NCBI GenBank assembly: GCA_032719365.1
Contig: CM064866.1
Coordinates: 7,545,781 to 7,609,780 of the forward strand
Reading direction: 5' to 3'
Source: Prinsepia uniflora
Lineage: Eukaryota > Streptophyta > Magnoliopsida > Rosales > Rosaceae
Length of the DNA stretch: 64,000 bases
Shown one piece after another: positions 45,689 through 57,429 of this stretch. Made by a program: the position numbers and the translations under genes. Every line of letters starts with the position of its first letter. The stretch's first letter is position 1. The notes beneath the pieces are model-generated. The model saw only the letters and a list, made by a program, of their open reading frames with translations. It was not told where the DNA came from and ran no database searches.

Positions 45689-46923
45689 TTACACAACATA
45701 ACGGTATGTGACATATCGGCCTGCAGTCTCACTAGGCCGGATTATCTTCATAACTTGTCCACGCTTCAGCCCGTAATATTTTGCAATTGGATCTGTCAAT
45801 TGAATTCGTGGAAGCTGAATATTCAATTCCATCCACGGATCCAAATTAAAACAGCAATCACTATATATACAATTGAATTCGAATTCTCGAGTGAATCCAG
45901 CAAAATAATTATATTAAAGATAGTGTAGTTTGAATTGAAATAATAATCCGTAAATGAAACATATTAATTCAATTGGCTCAGCATTATTACCTGCGTTTCT
46001 TTCACAGTGTACCTCTCCATCAAAGTCTTCTTTTCTTCATCCGAAAGCACTTGATGCTCAGGAATTAGAACATGCTCTGTAACATTCACCATCAATTCTG
46101 CTTCCTAATAAAACCAATGGAATGATAAGAAAAGCAAAAATTCAACAATTTAAATTTGAGGATCGGATTGACTATATTTTCTTCATACATAACATTTTGC
46201 CTTTAATAAGACTGACGCATGGTAAAATCCTCACTTAAATTCAGTTCATAGTAAAAAATGATCTTTTAAAACTTTAATTTCGAGTATGAAATAAAATTTT
46301 CAAATGCGTCATATTTTTAATAAAGACATGATGTTCTGCAGAAAAAGTATCGCTAAAGACCTGCTCATATTTAAGAATGGTGGTGCTCAACTGCTCATAG
46401 TGACAGATTAATTATGACATTAAGTAATAAACTTGACCTGAAAAAATTCCATCTGAAATTTTGAAGATATCTCACTTATGCAGGTCTTTGCAATGGGAGT
46501 CATATTCTGTTGCGTAACCAAGATTGCTCTTGAAACATTCTCCGATTGCATGCGATTCGTGTAAAGTTTTATGGTCTTGACACCAACCTTTGCTTCTTCA
46601 GGAAAGAAGACATAAATCTGCAGAAACATTCGAACAGACAATTTAGTAAGAGTTGGATCGAACCCGAAACCTGATTCTGGTGCAACAATATATGAAAAAT
46701 GAAACCCTAGCCGGCCAGCTACCTGATAGGAGCTGTCATTTCGCTTTGTTTTATTGATGGTAAGATCTTCTCTTTTCATGTTGTCTCCATATTTGTTCTT
46801 GAATTGTTCCATTGTCATGTTGATCTCGAAATCTCCCACTAAGTAATCTCGATCTCTCAGCATTTGCATCACCGTCTTTCGAACTCTAAAAAGCCTCATG
46901 ATTTCTTCTTCCGCTAAAACCAT
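45689..46923 (-). CDS. NRPB5: RNA polymerase subunit RPB5 (RPABC1), copy 2
   Basis: Four exons in the same phases as copy 1: 46,723-46,923, 46,438-46,617, 45,991-46,104, 45,689-45,814, giving 206 aa. An in-frame ATG 12 bases upstream (46,935) would add MEIK; I chose the inner ATG because it aligns with copy 1. The jaw domain (MVLAEEEIMRLFRVRKT, NMKREDLTINKTKR, FFPEEAKVGVKT) and assembly domain (RYTVKETQLPRIQLTDPIAKYYGLKRGQVMKIIRPSETAGRYVTYRYVV) are intact with no stop or frameshift, so the gene looks functional. Changes against the family consensus: NDSSYQ for NDNSDQ at the exon 1 end and FQMEFFQ for FHLEVFQ. Introns are shorter than in copy 1 (105, 333, 176 versus 103, 521, 534). It could have a polymerase-specific role, but nothing in the sequence proves it. 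Confidence 0.93.
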
Positions 46924-49900
46924 CTTAATTTCCAACTCACGGAGCTAATAGATTAGAAGCAAAATAATTAAGCTCATCTTGTTAATTAGGTTATTAATTT
47001 CAACTATAGTCTACATTTACAAATGCTGTCTATAGATTAACCACCGTCATATTCATTATCGGTGAAAGTGAATCTAAACATATTATTTGTGGAAAGTAAT
47101 AAAAACCCGAAGAAAAAAAAATTAATTACTTTCACCCCTTTTGTTTCATGATTTCAAATTCTTAAAAACTTAATAAAACATGATATGAACAATTGTGACT
47201 AGATTAATGTAGAAACCCTCAATTAAAGTTAACTCAAGATTATCTATTCCTAACAGTAAAGAATCGAACACAAAAACAATATTGTTGGCCTGAACATTGT
47301 CCTTTGCAAAAAATAAATGATCGACATGGTAAAATTCAAAGTATAAAAGGGTTAATAGGAATACCGTTTGGCACTTTGGAGCAAATCCAGTCTCCGAAAA
47401 TCCAAGATTAACAAAGTGGGAGGAGTAGCCAAACCAAATAAGCCTAGGATAGGCAATAGGCATGCCGAGCACATAACTAGCTGCCACCTGGAGATTTAAC
47501 GACGTACGTAAATAGCTAATCTGACTCAACAAGCTGAAACAGTCGTAATGGGCTCCATGGTGAAGGCCTTGGGCCTGTCTTGTGTTTGGGCCCATGAGTT
47601 TGTGTGGTCTCGTGTATACTTGGGCTACCCGGTTAAGTAATTCTTCACCTCCAACTCTATTTTCATCTTTTCACTAAAAGAAGAGAAAAAGTCAGATATA
47701 TCGTCCTAATTAAAATGTCAAATGGAATCCGTAAAAAATAAGAGCAAATGATGCGAGAAATCTCGAGAGCTCTCCTGGGGTTTCAGCGACGGATCTTCCT
47801 TGTGGCGTGGGTGGTATGGTGGCACTTGCAAATTCCAATTCTAAGGTGTCGATCCTTCTGTCGAGGATATGGATTTGCTTCTGTTGAGATGAAGGACATG
47901 GATTCATTGGCTTTCGATTGGGGCGAGGTTTGATGCGAAATGTGGCACGAAATTGAGAGGCGAGGTGACGCGACTGGATGCAGCTGCGGCAACGTGAATG
48001 CAGAGATGAGGATGAATTGTTGATGAGGACAGCGACCAGGCATGTTGAGTCTCCATCGAATGCAGTGACGGTGAGGTATGTCGCGAACACCGAATCAATG
48101 CGAAAGCAGAGAGGAGGCTGAACTGCTATTGAGGGCATACCAGTCTTTTTATCACACGAATCGCAAGAATTGAAGGCTTCTTGATCGCCTATTGCGATAT
48201 CTCTGTTGCGATGGAGATATAGGCACCAAAAGAAAAAGGAAAAAACCCAGCCACTTCTCGGCTTCCCCAAGTAAAACCCCCAAACCCAGCCAAACAGAAC
48301 ACTTATTTTCTTTCCGTTTTACTCAAAACACGTGAATTCCTTGAAATTGATTCAGAATTTCAGATAGCCCAACATTCAAAATTTTCCAGATAAATTCTTG
48401 TGTTAATAAAACTTTTGTTTTGGTGACATAAGCAAGGAGTAAAATAATTATACAATGGCTCCGTGTGTTAATTTCCTCAATTCTCATCTAATTTTCACTC
48501 AGATGGGTATTGGAAAAAAAAAAAAAACAATTCATCTGTTTTTCTCAAACAACAATTGGATAAAATTGAAAGGAAAAATATTGAAGAAGATAGAGCTCGC
48601 ATGGCTTCTAGATGAAGAAGATGAACAAAAACTTATGCTTAAAAAAAGTCAGATATGCTGATGAAATGTCAATTTTGCCTTCAATTATTCACATACGTGA
48701 GTTTTTTTAACGGATTTTGTAATAGAAGCACATTTCCTATTATTTGGAACAAATCAAAGAACAATGGAAGTTAAAAATCAAAGAACAATGAAAGTTAAAA
48801 ATCAAATTTAGAAATGTGTGAAAACATTGATTCAAATCTAATCCAATCTTATTCAAATCAATCTAAATTTGAGTCAATCCTATCCCAATCCAAGCCCAAT
48901 TTCATATGATTTTAACCCAAGTTCGAATCCATGTTAAATTAAAATTTTAATCTGGTTAGACTCTATTTATATATTTATGACAAGTTTATTTATTAGTAAT
49001 GGAAATAAAATCAATAATAATGGTTCTCGTTACTTTTCCTTGAAACTCGATAATCATTACCTATTCAAAATAGTTAACTCAATTTCCATTTTTTGGTAAT
49101 TCCATTAATTAAGGGAGAGATGTTAATGATTTATGTTACCCCGTTCCATTATTTTATGTGTGTGTACAAAGACATTTTAGTAATCAAATTAGTTTTTATT
49201 CCGACTCATATGAGTTAGTCTCATTACTCTTATAATTTTATATAGTTAGTAAACAGCTCAATACAAATGATTACATACTACTCTGATTGCCTACTTTTCC
49301 CGTTACTCCATATTTCCATTTCTAATAAATAAACATGCTCTTAATTAAACTTTTTACCCTAAGTTGGTTGATTTGAGCTAATTTTCACTTTTACTTATTT
49401 GAATAACAATAATTATGAAATCATAAAATCAACATATAAATGAAAAGACTTTGAACATCAAATCACTAAAAAATTGTGAGATTATTTTCTTAGATAATTA
49501 ACATATTTTGAATTATGCGTAGAACTCGATTCCGAACTAACTGAATACGAAACTTAAATGAACCCGGATTTACAAAAGCCTCAACAAGTTCGATTTAAAA
49601 TTGTGAATGTTGAATTACGATTTTCTCTTAGTGGACTAATGTGCCAATTTATATAACAATTTTTTTGAGTGTCCAGTTTATATAACAAATCATTGAGAAA
49701 TATTTAATTAGTAATAAATAGTTGCTTTGTTAAATACCTATAAACAAATAAATATATATATTTTTTATTTATGAACTATTTAAGGAACTTATTCACATTA
49801 TACGATATTTATAGCGAAATTCATAAAAACAATTAAACAAGAGTTCACCCCTTTTTTTCTTTTATTATGGCACCGCATGTGTACCGTGTAGCCCCATGTG

Positions 49901-50726
49901 GCATAATGAACTCCCCTCCGTTCCGTTCTCTTAAAACGCCAACAAAAGCAGCCCCACACAAATTGCTTTCACTTCACAAATCACAATTCATGTTCATTTC
50001 AACATCTCCCTTTCCCCTATTCTCTCATCAATAACTACATAAAAACAAAAGCCTCCTCCTATTGGCCTATTTAGTACCACCACCACCTCTTGTCTCCCTC
50101 ACCTCCCTCTCTCCCCCACGCTCTCCCCAAAACACCCACAAAGTCCACCAAAACGAAATACCCAAATTAACCAAAAGCCCACATCAAAAAAGACAAAGAA
50201 AAAAAAATAACCACCCAAATACAAAAGTCATAATGGGAGGAGTCGCCATAGCCCTTAGCCGCCCACCCCCAACCCACCGCCACGCCACGCCACGCCCACT
50301 ATTTTACAACAAAATTATTATGATGATGAGATAATGGGCAAAGTCAGAGAGAGGTGGACCTGACCCGCTCTTGGGGAGGTGCCTTGCGCGTAGGTTAACT
50401 ACCCCCACCCCCTACTGGCGCACGTTAGCCACCTCATCCCCACCTAAGCGGTGGCCTCATCCCACCGCTCATCACACCCATCAGATCTCAAAATCAGCCG
50501 CACACCCCTCCACCCACCCCCCACCCTCTTTAACCCCACATCATGCTACCAAACACCACTTTCACCACTTTCACCTCCACCTCCACCTCCCCCAACCCTA
50601 ATTATCCTTATCCTCCCACTACCCTACCTTTCCGCTACCTAGCGCCGCCTCCTTTATCCCACCCCCTCCCTAATCCACCCTAAAACAGCATCCTTCTTTC
50701 CTTCTCCTCCACCATAAACACCAACC
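46924..50726. other. intergenic DNA between RPB5 copy 2 and the trihelix gene
   Basis: 47,170-47,595 (minus, 141 codons) and 47,710-48,270 (minus, 186 codons) are open frames. The second lies in a GC-richer patch but has no recognisable domain, so I do not call either a gene. 48,660-49,900 is AT-rich without structure I can name. 50,040-50,720 is strongly C-rich on the plus strand (CCACC, CTCC words) and is probably the promoter and leader of the trihelix gene. Confidence 0.5.
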
Positions 50727-51830
50727 ATGGCTTCCTCTCCACCATCTTCTCCCCCAGACGACTCCGTCCTCCCTCTCCAATCAGATCCACCGCAGGCCGT
50801 CCCTCTAGCTCTCCCGGCTCCACCGCTGCCCCAGACCCAGCTATCCCAGCCCAACCCAACCCCTCCCTCCTCTCGCCGCCTCCCTCCTCCCTGCTGGTCC
50901 CACGATGAAACCGTCGCGCTTATCGACTCTTACCGCGACAAGTGGTACTCTCTTCGGCGGGGAAATCTGAAAGCGACCCACTGGCAGGACGTGGCGGATT
51001 CCGTCGCACGGCGATGTCCGAACGCTACGCCGGCGAAGACCGCCGTTCAGTGCCGTCACAAGATGGAGAAGCTTCGGAAGCGGTACCGGACTGAGATCCA
51101 GAGAGCCAGATCTATGCCCTTGTCGAGATTCACCTCGTCTTGGGTCCACTTCAAGCGGATGGACTCCATGGAAAAGGGTCCGGCGGCGTCGAAGAGGGAG
51201 AATTCAGAGAGTCCTGGAGAGGAGGATGAGAATGAAGAGAATGAAGAAGAGGACGATCAGGATCAGGAGCTGTATGAAGAGTTGAGATATGGGTCGAATA
51301 TGAAGAGTATGAGTAAGATGTATAGGAATGGTGTTGGTGTTGGAGGGAGTGGTGGAGGTAGTGGCGGTGGTAGTGGTGGAGTGGGGAGTGGGTTTAGGAT
51401 CCGAATTCCAACTGGGGTTAGTATAGCTCAGCCTGGGACCAAGGTCTATCCAAAGATGGATCAAAAATTCGGAATGAATTCGAGTCCGGTGTTGAATTCG
51501 GGTTCTAGTTATGGGGCTGCTAAGGCGATGAGGGACAGTGGTAATCAAGGGAGGCCTGGATTGGGCAAGAGAGATAGGGAGGGGAGAGAGAGAGAAAGAG
51601 ACCCGGTGGCGGAGATGGTGTCGGCAATTAAGCTTCTGGGAGATGGGTTTGTGAGGATGGAGGAGATGAAGATAGAGATGGCAAGAAAGATCGAGGCGAC
51701 AAGGATGGAGATGGAGATGAAGCGGACCGAGATGATTTTGGAGTCGCAGCAAAAGATTGTGGAGGCTTTTTCCAAAGTGGTTTCGGAGAAGAAGAAAAAG
51801 CCTAAGAGAATGCCCTCACCTGAAGCCTAG
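50727..51830 (+). CDS. trihelix transcription factor, SIP1/ASIL-like
   Basis: Single exon, 367 aa. Residues 1-56 are Pro/Ser-rich and disordered. The trihelix DNA-binding domain covers about 57-145, with the three spaced tryptophans W57 (CWSHDET), W73 (DKWYSL) and W86 (THWQDVA), a basic third helix (CRHKMEKLRKRYRTE, 109-123) and the fourth helix (RFTSSWVHFKRMD). Then come an acidic stretch (161-186, DE-rich), a Gly/Ser linker (204-222) and a C-terminal coiled coil (about 294-352, MVSAIKLLGDGFVRMEEMKIEMARKI...) with a basic tail KKKKPKR that could be a nuclear signal. This order (N-terminal trihelix plus C-terminal coiled coil) is the SIP1 clade, which includes ASIL1/2 and ENAP1/2, regulators that bind GT elements and recruit or counter histone modifiers. 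The start at 50,727 (ACCATGG context) is the first ATG of the frame. Confidence 0.93.
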   Translation: MASSPPSSPPDDSVLPLQSDPPQAVPLALPAPPLPQTQLSQPNPTPPSSRRLPPPCWSHDETVALIDSYRDKWYSLRRGNLKATHWQDVADSVARRCPNATPAKTAVQCRHKMEKLRKRYRTEIQRARSMPLSRFTSSWVHFKRMDSMEKGPAASKRENSESPGEEDENEENEEEDDQDQELYEELRYGSNMKSMSKMYRNGVGVGGSGGGSGGGSGGVGSGFRIRIPTGVSIAQPGTKVYPKMDQKFGMNSSPVLNSGSSYGAAKAMRDSGNQGRPGLGKRDREGRERERDPVAEMVSAIKLLGDGFVRMEEMKIEMARKIEATRMEMEMKRTEMILESQQKIVEAFSKVVSEKKKKPKRMPSPEA

Positions 51831-52815
51831 ATGGGTTTACTTAGATCGATTTTTCGAAAATTCTCCTCCTTTTAATCAACAACTGCAGCAAATGCATTTG
51901 GGTCTTTATGGACCAAGATCTGGGAGTCCACTAGTTGTAAGTTCGTGTTTAATTTTCGCTTTCATGTCCACTTTTGCACACACAAAAAAATCTCATCTTT
52001 TGAAGTGATGTGAGAATGTGGAACTTGACCGATCACCTTCGCTTGGTTTTGGTCCTTTGTAGCTTCTTGATCATTGTAGTGTACTAGTTTGTAGGCTGTG
52101 TAGTGAAGACTATGTAGAATAGTTATCCTCTGCGTCAGTTTAATATTATAGCAATTTTAGTTGTTTGAAGTTGCCTTTGCTAATTTGTTCCTTCTTTTGC
52201 TATAAATGGTAAAAATGCTTACTTTATTAAAGCCTGGGATGGGAGAGGATGATTTGCTTTGGTTGAGATTCTTTGCTGAGTATGTTTGTGTTGGATTTGG
52301 TGTTTGATTCGATTTTCCCATGAAGCTTGACGGAAGGTGACTTTGATAGATTTCGATAGATTTGTATGCCAGATTCGAATTAGGCATCATAGTCATTGTC
52401 TGACTGGATAAGTTACCGTTGATTTCTGGAATTCTGGATATAGTTTATGCTGCTACCAAGATGAATGTTTGAATATTTACCTTTAACCAGGCATGCCTCT
52501 TTTTGGCAATTGCTGTTGCATCAGTTGCATCATATATAATTTACCATTCTGCAGTTTACCACTTCCATCAGATGTTTGCATCAATTTTACTTTATGAACG
52601 ATGATTTCTCAAATAGGCAAATCTAAAGCCCAAATTGGGAGGTTTTTTCCGATTGATGAATCAAGGCTTTAAGCCTTTCATTGTCATTTTCGTTAGGGAC
52701 CATGACTAATACTTGATTGTTGATGCTTACTATCTATCAAGTCGCGTAATGGTAAAAGGTAATATAGCTGTAATGGTAAAAGGTAATATAGCTGTAATGG
52801 TAAAAAGTTGAAGAG
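51831..52815. other. convergent intergenic region
   Basis: Space between two genes that point at each other, presumably both 3' UTRs. Holds a 24-bp minisatellite at 52,747-52,806. No other feature seen. Confidence 0.6.
52747..52806. repeat. 24-bp tandem repeat, about 2.5 copies
   Basis: Unit TAATGGTAAAAGGTAATATA plus GCTG, two identical copies and a partial third, just downstream of the stop codon of the cyclophilin-like gene. Confidence 0.95.
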
Positions 52816-55662
52816 TCATCCAGGGAATTCATCGTTATCTACAAATGCAACAGGCAACGAATCGACCTTTGTTGAGGGCTTGATTCTTCGTAACCAAAAA
52901 TGAACAGGTTTCTCCAAGACAGAGACATTGATGTTACTCCAGACCTCTTGTTTGGTCGGACGTTGGGCAATTTTCTCGGCGATTTCCATGTCGTCAGGGA
53001 CAACAGAACCAAACACGGTGTATGCCTTTTTCCACTCGAAATGGTTGGCTAGACTGATGAAGAATTGTGGACCAGAACCGATCCAGGCAACTGATCCTCT
53101 TTTGATAGTGTGAGAGATCTCCCTCGGAATCTCTTTAAATATGATCCCATGCGCTTCAAGCGTTCCTTGTATTAGCCCGAAAGGCGGACCAAATGGAGCC
53201 TATATAGCTTACAACACAAATTTCTAAGTCATCTTGAAATAACTACTGCATCAATCAAATCCATCTTTTCACAAACTAGCTATATAAACTTACGTTTTGG
53301 ACATGATCTCCTAGTGAGTCCCATATACTTCCTCGGCTTTCTGCACGATAAAATTGGCAACCTGAATAATAAGGCACTTGCAACAGCTCAAGAATGTAGG
53401 CAACAGAATGAGGGGCACATTGAGGAAAAAGCTGCATAGATTAAAGACCAGGAGAAAATTTAGACAAAAAAACTGCAAATTGTATCATACAGGCAGCCCT
53501 AAGCTAATACCAAGCAAGCTAGAATCAGTTTACAGCATAGGTGATGGTCACATACAGTGGTCTTAGAAGTCAGAACACCAATCATCGATAAATTCGGGAA
53601 CTTGATAACGAGTGAGCTCAGTTAACATTTTTGTTTTATCAGCAAAAAGATACTAGAACGAATCCATATTTCCCACAAGGGAATACTAAAATTGTTAAGA
53701 TGATAACAACGCAGCTAATAATCATGCTTAATTGAGTCCGGATCATCCAATCTCTAAGAAATCAAATAGCCGGAATAAGATCACAAAAAGATGTTTCACC
53801 AAGGTCATGTTTATTGTCTCTAAAAGGTCAAATAGCAGCTCTAGTGTCAAAGATTCAAAGACAGCAGAAATATAAACAAATCACAAACGCAAGAGAAGTG
53901 TTAATAGGCGATTAGAGTTTACAGAAAAATCTGGGTCATTCTTCCTAGAGGAGTTTAGGAATTGACGGTGCTCACACAAGGAGTTACATCACCCCTTATG
54001 CATATAAAGCCAGATCACACACCAGAAACACAAAGAGAATGGAAACACTAGTTTCACCAATCTGCAAAACGAGTACGAAAACTACCCTTCTGTGGAAGAT
54101 GAAGGTTACACTTGCCGATAGTCAATAGTTTCTATCAAATATAATAAAGAAGTTTAAGGTCAGCCATTCCACCTGTCTGTATACAAATATCTGAATAAAG
54201 GAGCCAGATGCAGTAGGCCAACTCAGTCAAGTACATGGTAACCAAATGTACAATCTAAATGTTCTGTCACTACAGTTTCATCTAACTCAACGTATAAAAC
54301 TTAGTTCTGTCACTACAGTTTCATCTAACTCAATGTATAAAACTTAGCTTCCACATAGAAAGTCCAAGGTTCATGCATCTAACCGTAAAGAAAGCTATTA
54401 CCTTTATATGAAGGATCCCATACTCGGTTTCCATGCCAACAGTAACCTGCATAGGAAAACTGAAAAGTTAGATGCAAGCAACGGATTAAGCGAAAACACT
54501 AGCACAACACATATAGACAACGAAAAAAACATCTGATCTGACTTCATTGGAGCCTTTAATTCACAGGAAAAAATCAATAAGCTAAATATTCAAATTTGGT
54601 CATCTACTCAAAATATTAGGATGCAAAGAACCTATTCACCTCTCCTTTTCCATAGACAAGTCCAGAAGTCCACATCACTAGATCACCTGAGTCCTTCCGA
54701 TCAGGCTCCAAGGTATCCTCTTGCTTCTTTAACCAACACTACAAACAAGTAGAAGACAAGAATCTCATAACCACACCAATGAATGCAACTTGCGGATTTA
54801 TCAGCCACGTAACAATTAAGTTCACTAGCAAAATTGACAGCCACGATGCTAATTCCATCATGTGCCATTGAGTTCGAAGATATCTACATTTAAGTCTTTC
54901 CTTGAACAAAAACCGCAGATTTGAATTTAGTCTCAAGCAGTAATAAAATGAAGTACACACGATCCGCAGCAACCCAGATTACTTCTTCACTGTTTTCAAG
55001 GTTACACCTTTTCTTTACTTTCGGACCAAAATGTTATCTTTTAAGTATTACGACTTGAGAGTTGAGATGCATTTTATTTGGCAGTTTTCCAGCAGATAAA
55101 CTACATTATGCATAATCCATTATATGACCACTACACAACCACATTATAAATTTCCATCTAAATTATCAGCCCACAAAAATTCCTTATAATTTTCATGACA
55201 TATTTTTTATGAAAACATTATTGTAAGTGTATATAGCGGGTCCAAATGAAACCGTACCTCTCCAAATTTAGGTCCACAAGCTTCCCTATCGCCACAAAAC
55301 ACCCAACTGTCACACAAACAAGCCCCATCTTCATCCCCACACATACCCTTACAAGCCATGCAACATTCTTCAGAAGATTTGACCTTAAATTGAGAGCCCC
55401 ATCTCAAAGCATCGCCCCAGAGCTCCAAATGTTCAATTCCCCTGCAACACTCTCCATTTTCTTCTTCTTCCTCTTCCCTCCGCAATCCAGCTTTACCAAC
55501 ATTCTCACCCAACTCCAAAAACGAATCAACCGTCATGCTTTTTGGTTTTGATGAGACAACAGAGAGGAACAGGTACACCATGCAAAAGAATATCGCGCCC
55601 ATCAAGAAAAGGGCTAGAAGTGCAAAACGGCTGAGTTCTGAGTCGCTCTGGCGACGACCCAT
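52816..55662 (-). CDS. membrane-anchored cyclophilin-like protein with Cys-rich PAN/Apple-like region
   Basis: Five exons (55,258-55,662; 54,640-54,738; 54,402-54,446; 53,294-53,431; 52,816-53,199), every junction between codons, 356 aa. Residues 12-36 form a transmembrane segment just after a short polar N-terminus (MGRRQSDSELSR), so a type II anchor with the rest in the secretory lumen is likely. Residues 72-136 hold 11 cysteines (CC, CCMACKGMC, CLC, WVFCGD, CWLKKQ), the pattern of a plant PAN/Apple-like module. Residues 169-340 show the cyclophilin fold: GILHIKLFPQCAPHSVAYILEL, FYRAES, GPQFFISLANHFEW, TVFGSVVPDDMEIAEKI. Of the CypA catalytic residues, the Arg (R212), Gln (Q274) and Trp (W285) positions are kept, but the FxxxQ pair and the active-site His (WLDGKH in CypA; WKKAYT here) are not, so isomerase activity is doubtful. 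Confidence 0.88.
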
Positions 55663-57429
55663 TTGAGTTATGGGCTAATTTGAAAGACCCAGAAATTATT
55701 TACCTTATTTATTCCATGTATTCATGTTGTTGGGCTCTGGAAATTTTGATGAGATTGATCAGGAGTTTGTTTATTTTTCGTTGGGAGATTGGAGTTTGGG
55801 AGGCTTGGTTTTTGAAGAAGTGTTATGTTGTGGCCTATGAGGACGATGGAATAACATTAATACGTGTCATTATCATTTTCTGACACGTGTATGGAGCCTC
55901 GTCTTTAGTTCTGTTCTTCCTGTACACACGCTTGGTGGCGTAATTTCCACTTAATATTACATTTCGTCTAATTTTTAATTATTATTGCAAATACTTAAAT
56001 ATGTCATGTATATAATTAATAAAAATAAATTATTCAAAACAAATCTTATTTAATAATCAATATGTGATTATTTTGACAAAAATTAATGATTAAAGTAGCA
56101 AAGAGGTACAAATTGAGGGTGAAAAATCACTAAATAATGTATCAAATTTTTAGTTGGTGAAAAAATACATATACAAGGATGATATTAGTTTTACTAGTTT
56201 GTATTTTTATCTGGTGCAGTGAAATATCTTCATGGAATGTGTTGGATTCGACCCTCGTAATGCTTAAACGAGCGAAAAAAAAAATAGTTCTGTTTTGTTT
56301 ATATTGAAAAATAAAATTATAGATTATTTGAAATATGTTATGTAGAGAAAAGAAGAAAAAGTAACTTGGCAGGTAACGTCCCAACTACGAGCTGGGGCTT
56401 TAGCTTTACTCTCTCTTTTTTTCTTCTGGCCTCTTCTCAAGCCCCTTGTATTCACCCAAAACCAAAAAAAAATCTATTTATTAGAGACGCGTTTATCTTG
56501 CAAGAAATTTTTATTTTTATTTTTTTGTAAGGTAGGTAAACAAAGTATTTTTAATTTGATGAATAATTAATTCAATATGTGATTAAAGGCATTCTTGATT
56601 GAATAAAATAATAAAACGATTTAATAGACACCAATATGATAGAAATAATCTTTTCTCGTCAAATTAATAAATTTTTATATTAAAAAAATTAATTTTCTTT
56701 GTTTCTTCCGAATGTATACATAAAATTATTAATCATAATTAACTTACAAGTCACATGACAGACACTTAAATTTGGTTGTAAGCATCACCACCTAAGTAGA
56801 ATCGAACACCAAACCAACTTTATGTAGTTGAAAAAATGTGAGACAACGAGTTTAGAAATTGATACCTTGGAAAAGGATTCTAACAATCTTTTTTGAATGG
56901 CAACAGTTTTCATTCAATCTTGCTAGAAAACAATGTTACCGAAATTATCCCCCGTCACTCAATTAGAGTTCGGAATGAGTTTTCACTTTCGTCACTCTTA
57001 CTAATATAAGGAAAGGATCGCCATGCCAATCACCCACATCATAACAAGGTAAACAAACTACCCGCTAACTTACCGGTGCCTCATTAGCTTGCAAAGAGTG
57101 GGACTGGTATATCAATGTTCTTCAAGGAAAAAACAAAAAAACATATGCAAAAGTTTCAATTGATTGAATGGGGGTCACCTTAATCAAAAGTCACTTAAAT
57201 GGTACATGGGGGTAAAAGACTGCCCTTGTCTTCACCAAAGACAGAAAAACAAAGAATATGGCAAACCTATGCATGGATCACATCCGAGAAAGAGAAAAAG
57301 TAACGGCTTTTAGGCATTTGGTCGTGTTAAAATCCTATTTCACCTGTACAAACTACAAATAGCAAATGCACCCATTCAACACAAGCACAAAGAAATGGGG
57401 GAGAGAGAGAGAGAGCGAGAGAGTAATCA
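55663..57429. other. intergenic DNA, nothing recognised
   Basis: AT-rich. It holds the promoter and 5' UTR of the cyclophilin-like gene (55,663 to about 55,950) and the far 3' side of the hnRNP-like gene. A GA microsatellite lies at 57,400-57,423. Confidence 0.5.
57400..57423. repeat. (GA)n microsatellite
   Basis: GAGAGAGAGAGAGAG with one interruption (GCGAGA). Confidence 0.9.

Noticed and set aside
47170..47595. Minus ORF of 141 aa
   Set aside because: Only frame length supports it; no motif, AT-rich surroundings, C-terminal half looks like translated non-coding DNA.
47710..48270. Minus ORF of 186 aa in a GC-richer patch
   Set aside because: Composition without a recognisable fold or motif, with many Cys/Ser/Arg and no splice or family context. 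Could be a relic of an unknown repeat or gene, but not supportable.
50062..50642. Pro/Thr/His-rich frames upstream of the trihelix gene
   Set aside because: Products of C-rich leader sequence (CCACC, CTCC repeats), two frames at once; no conserved protein.
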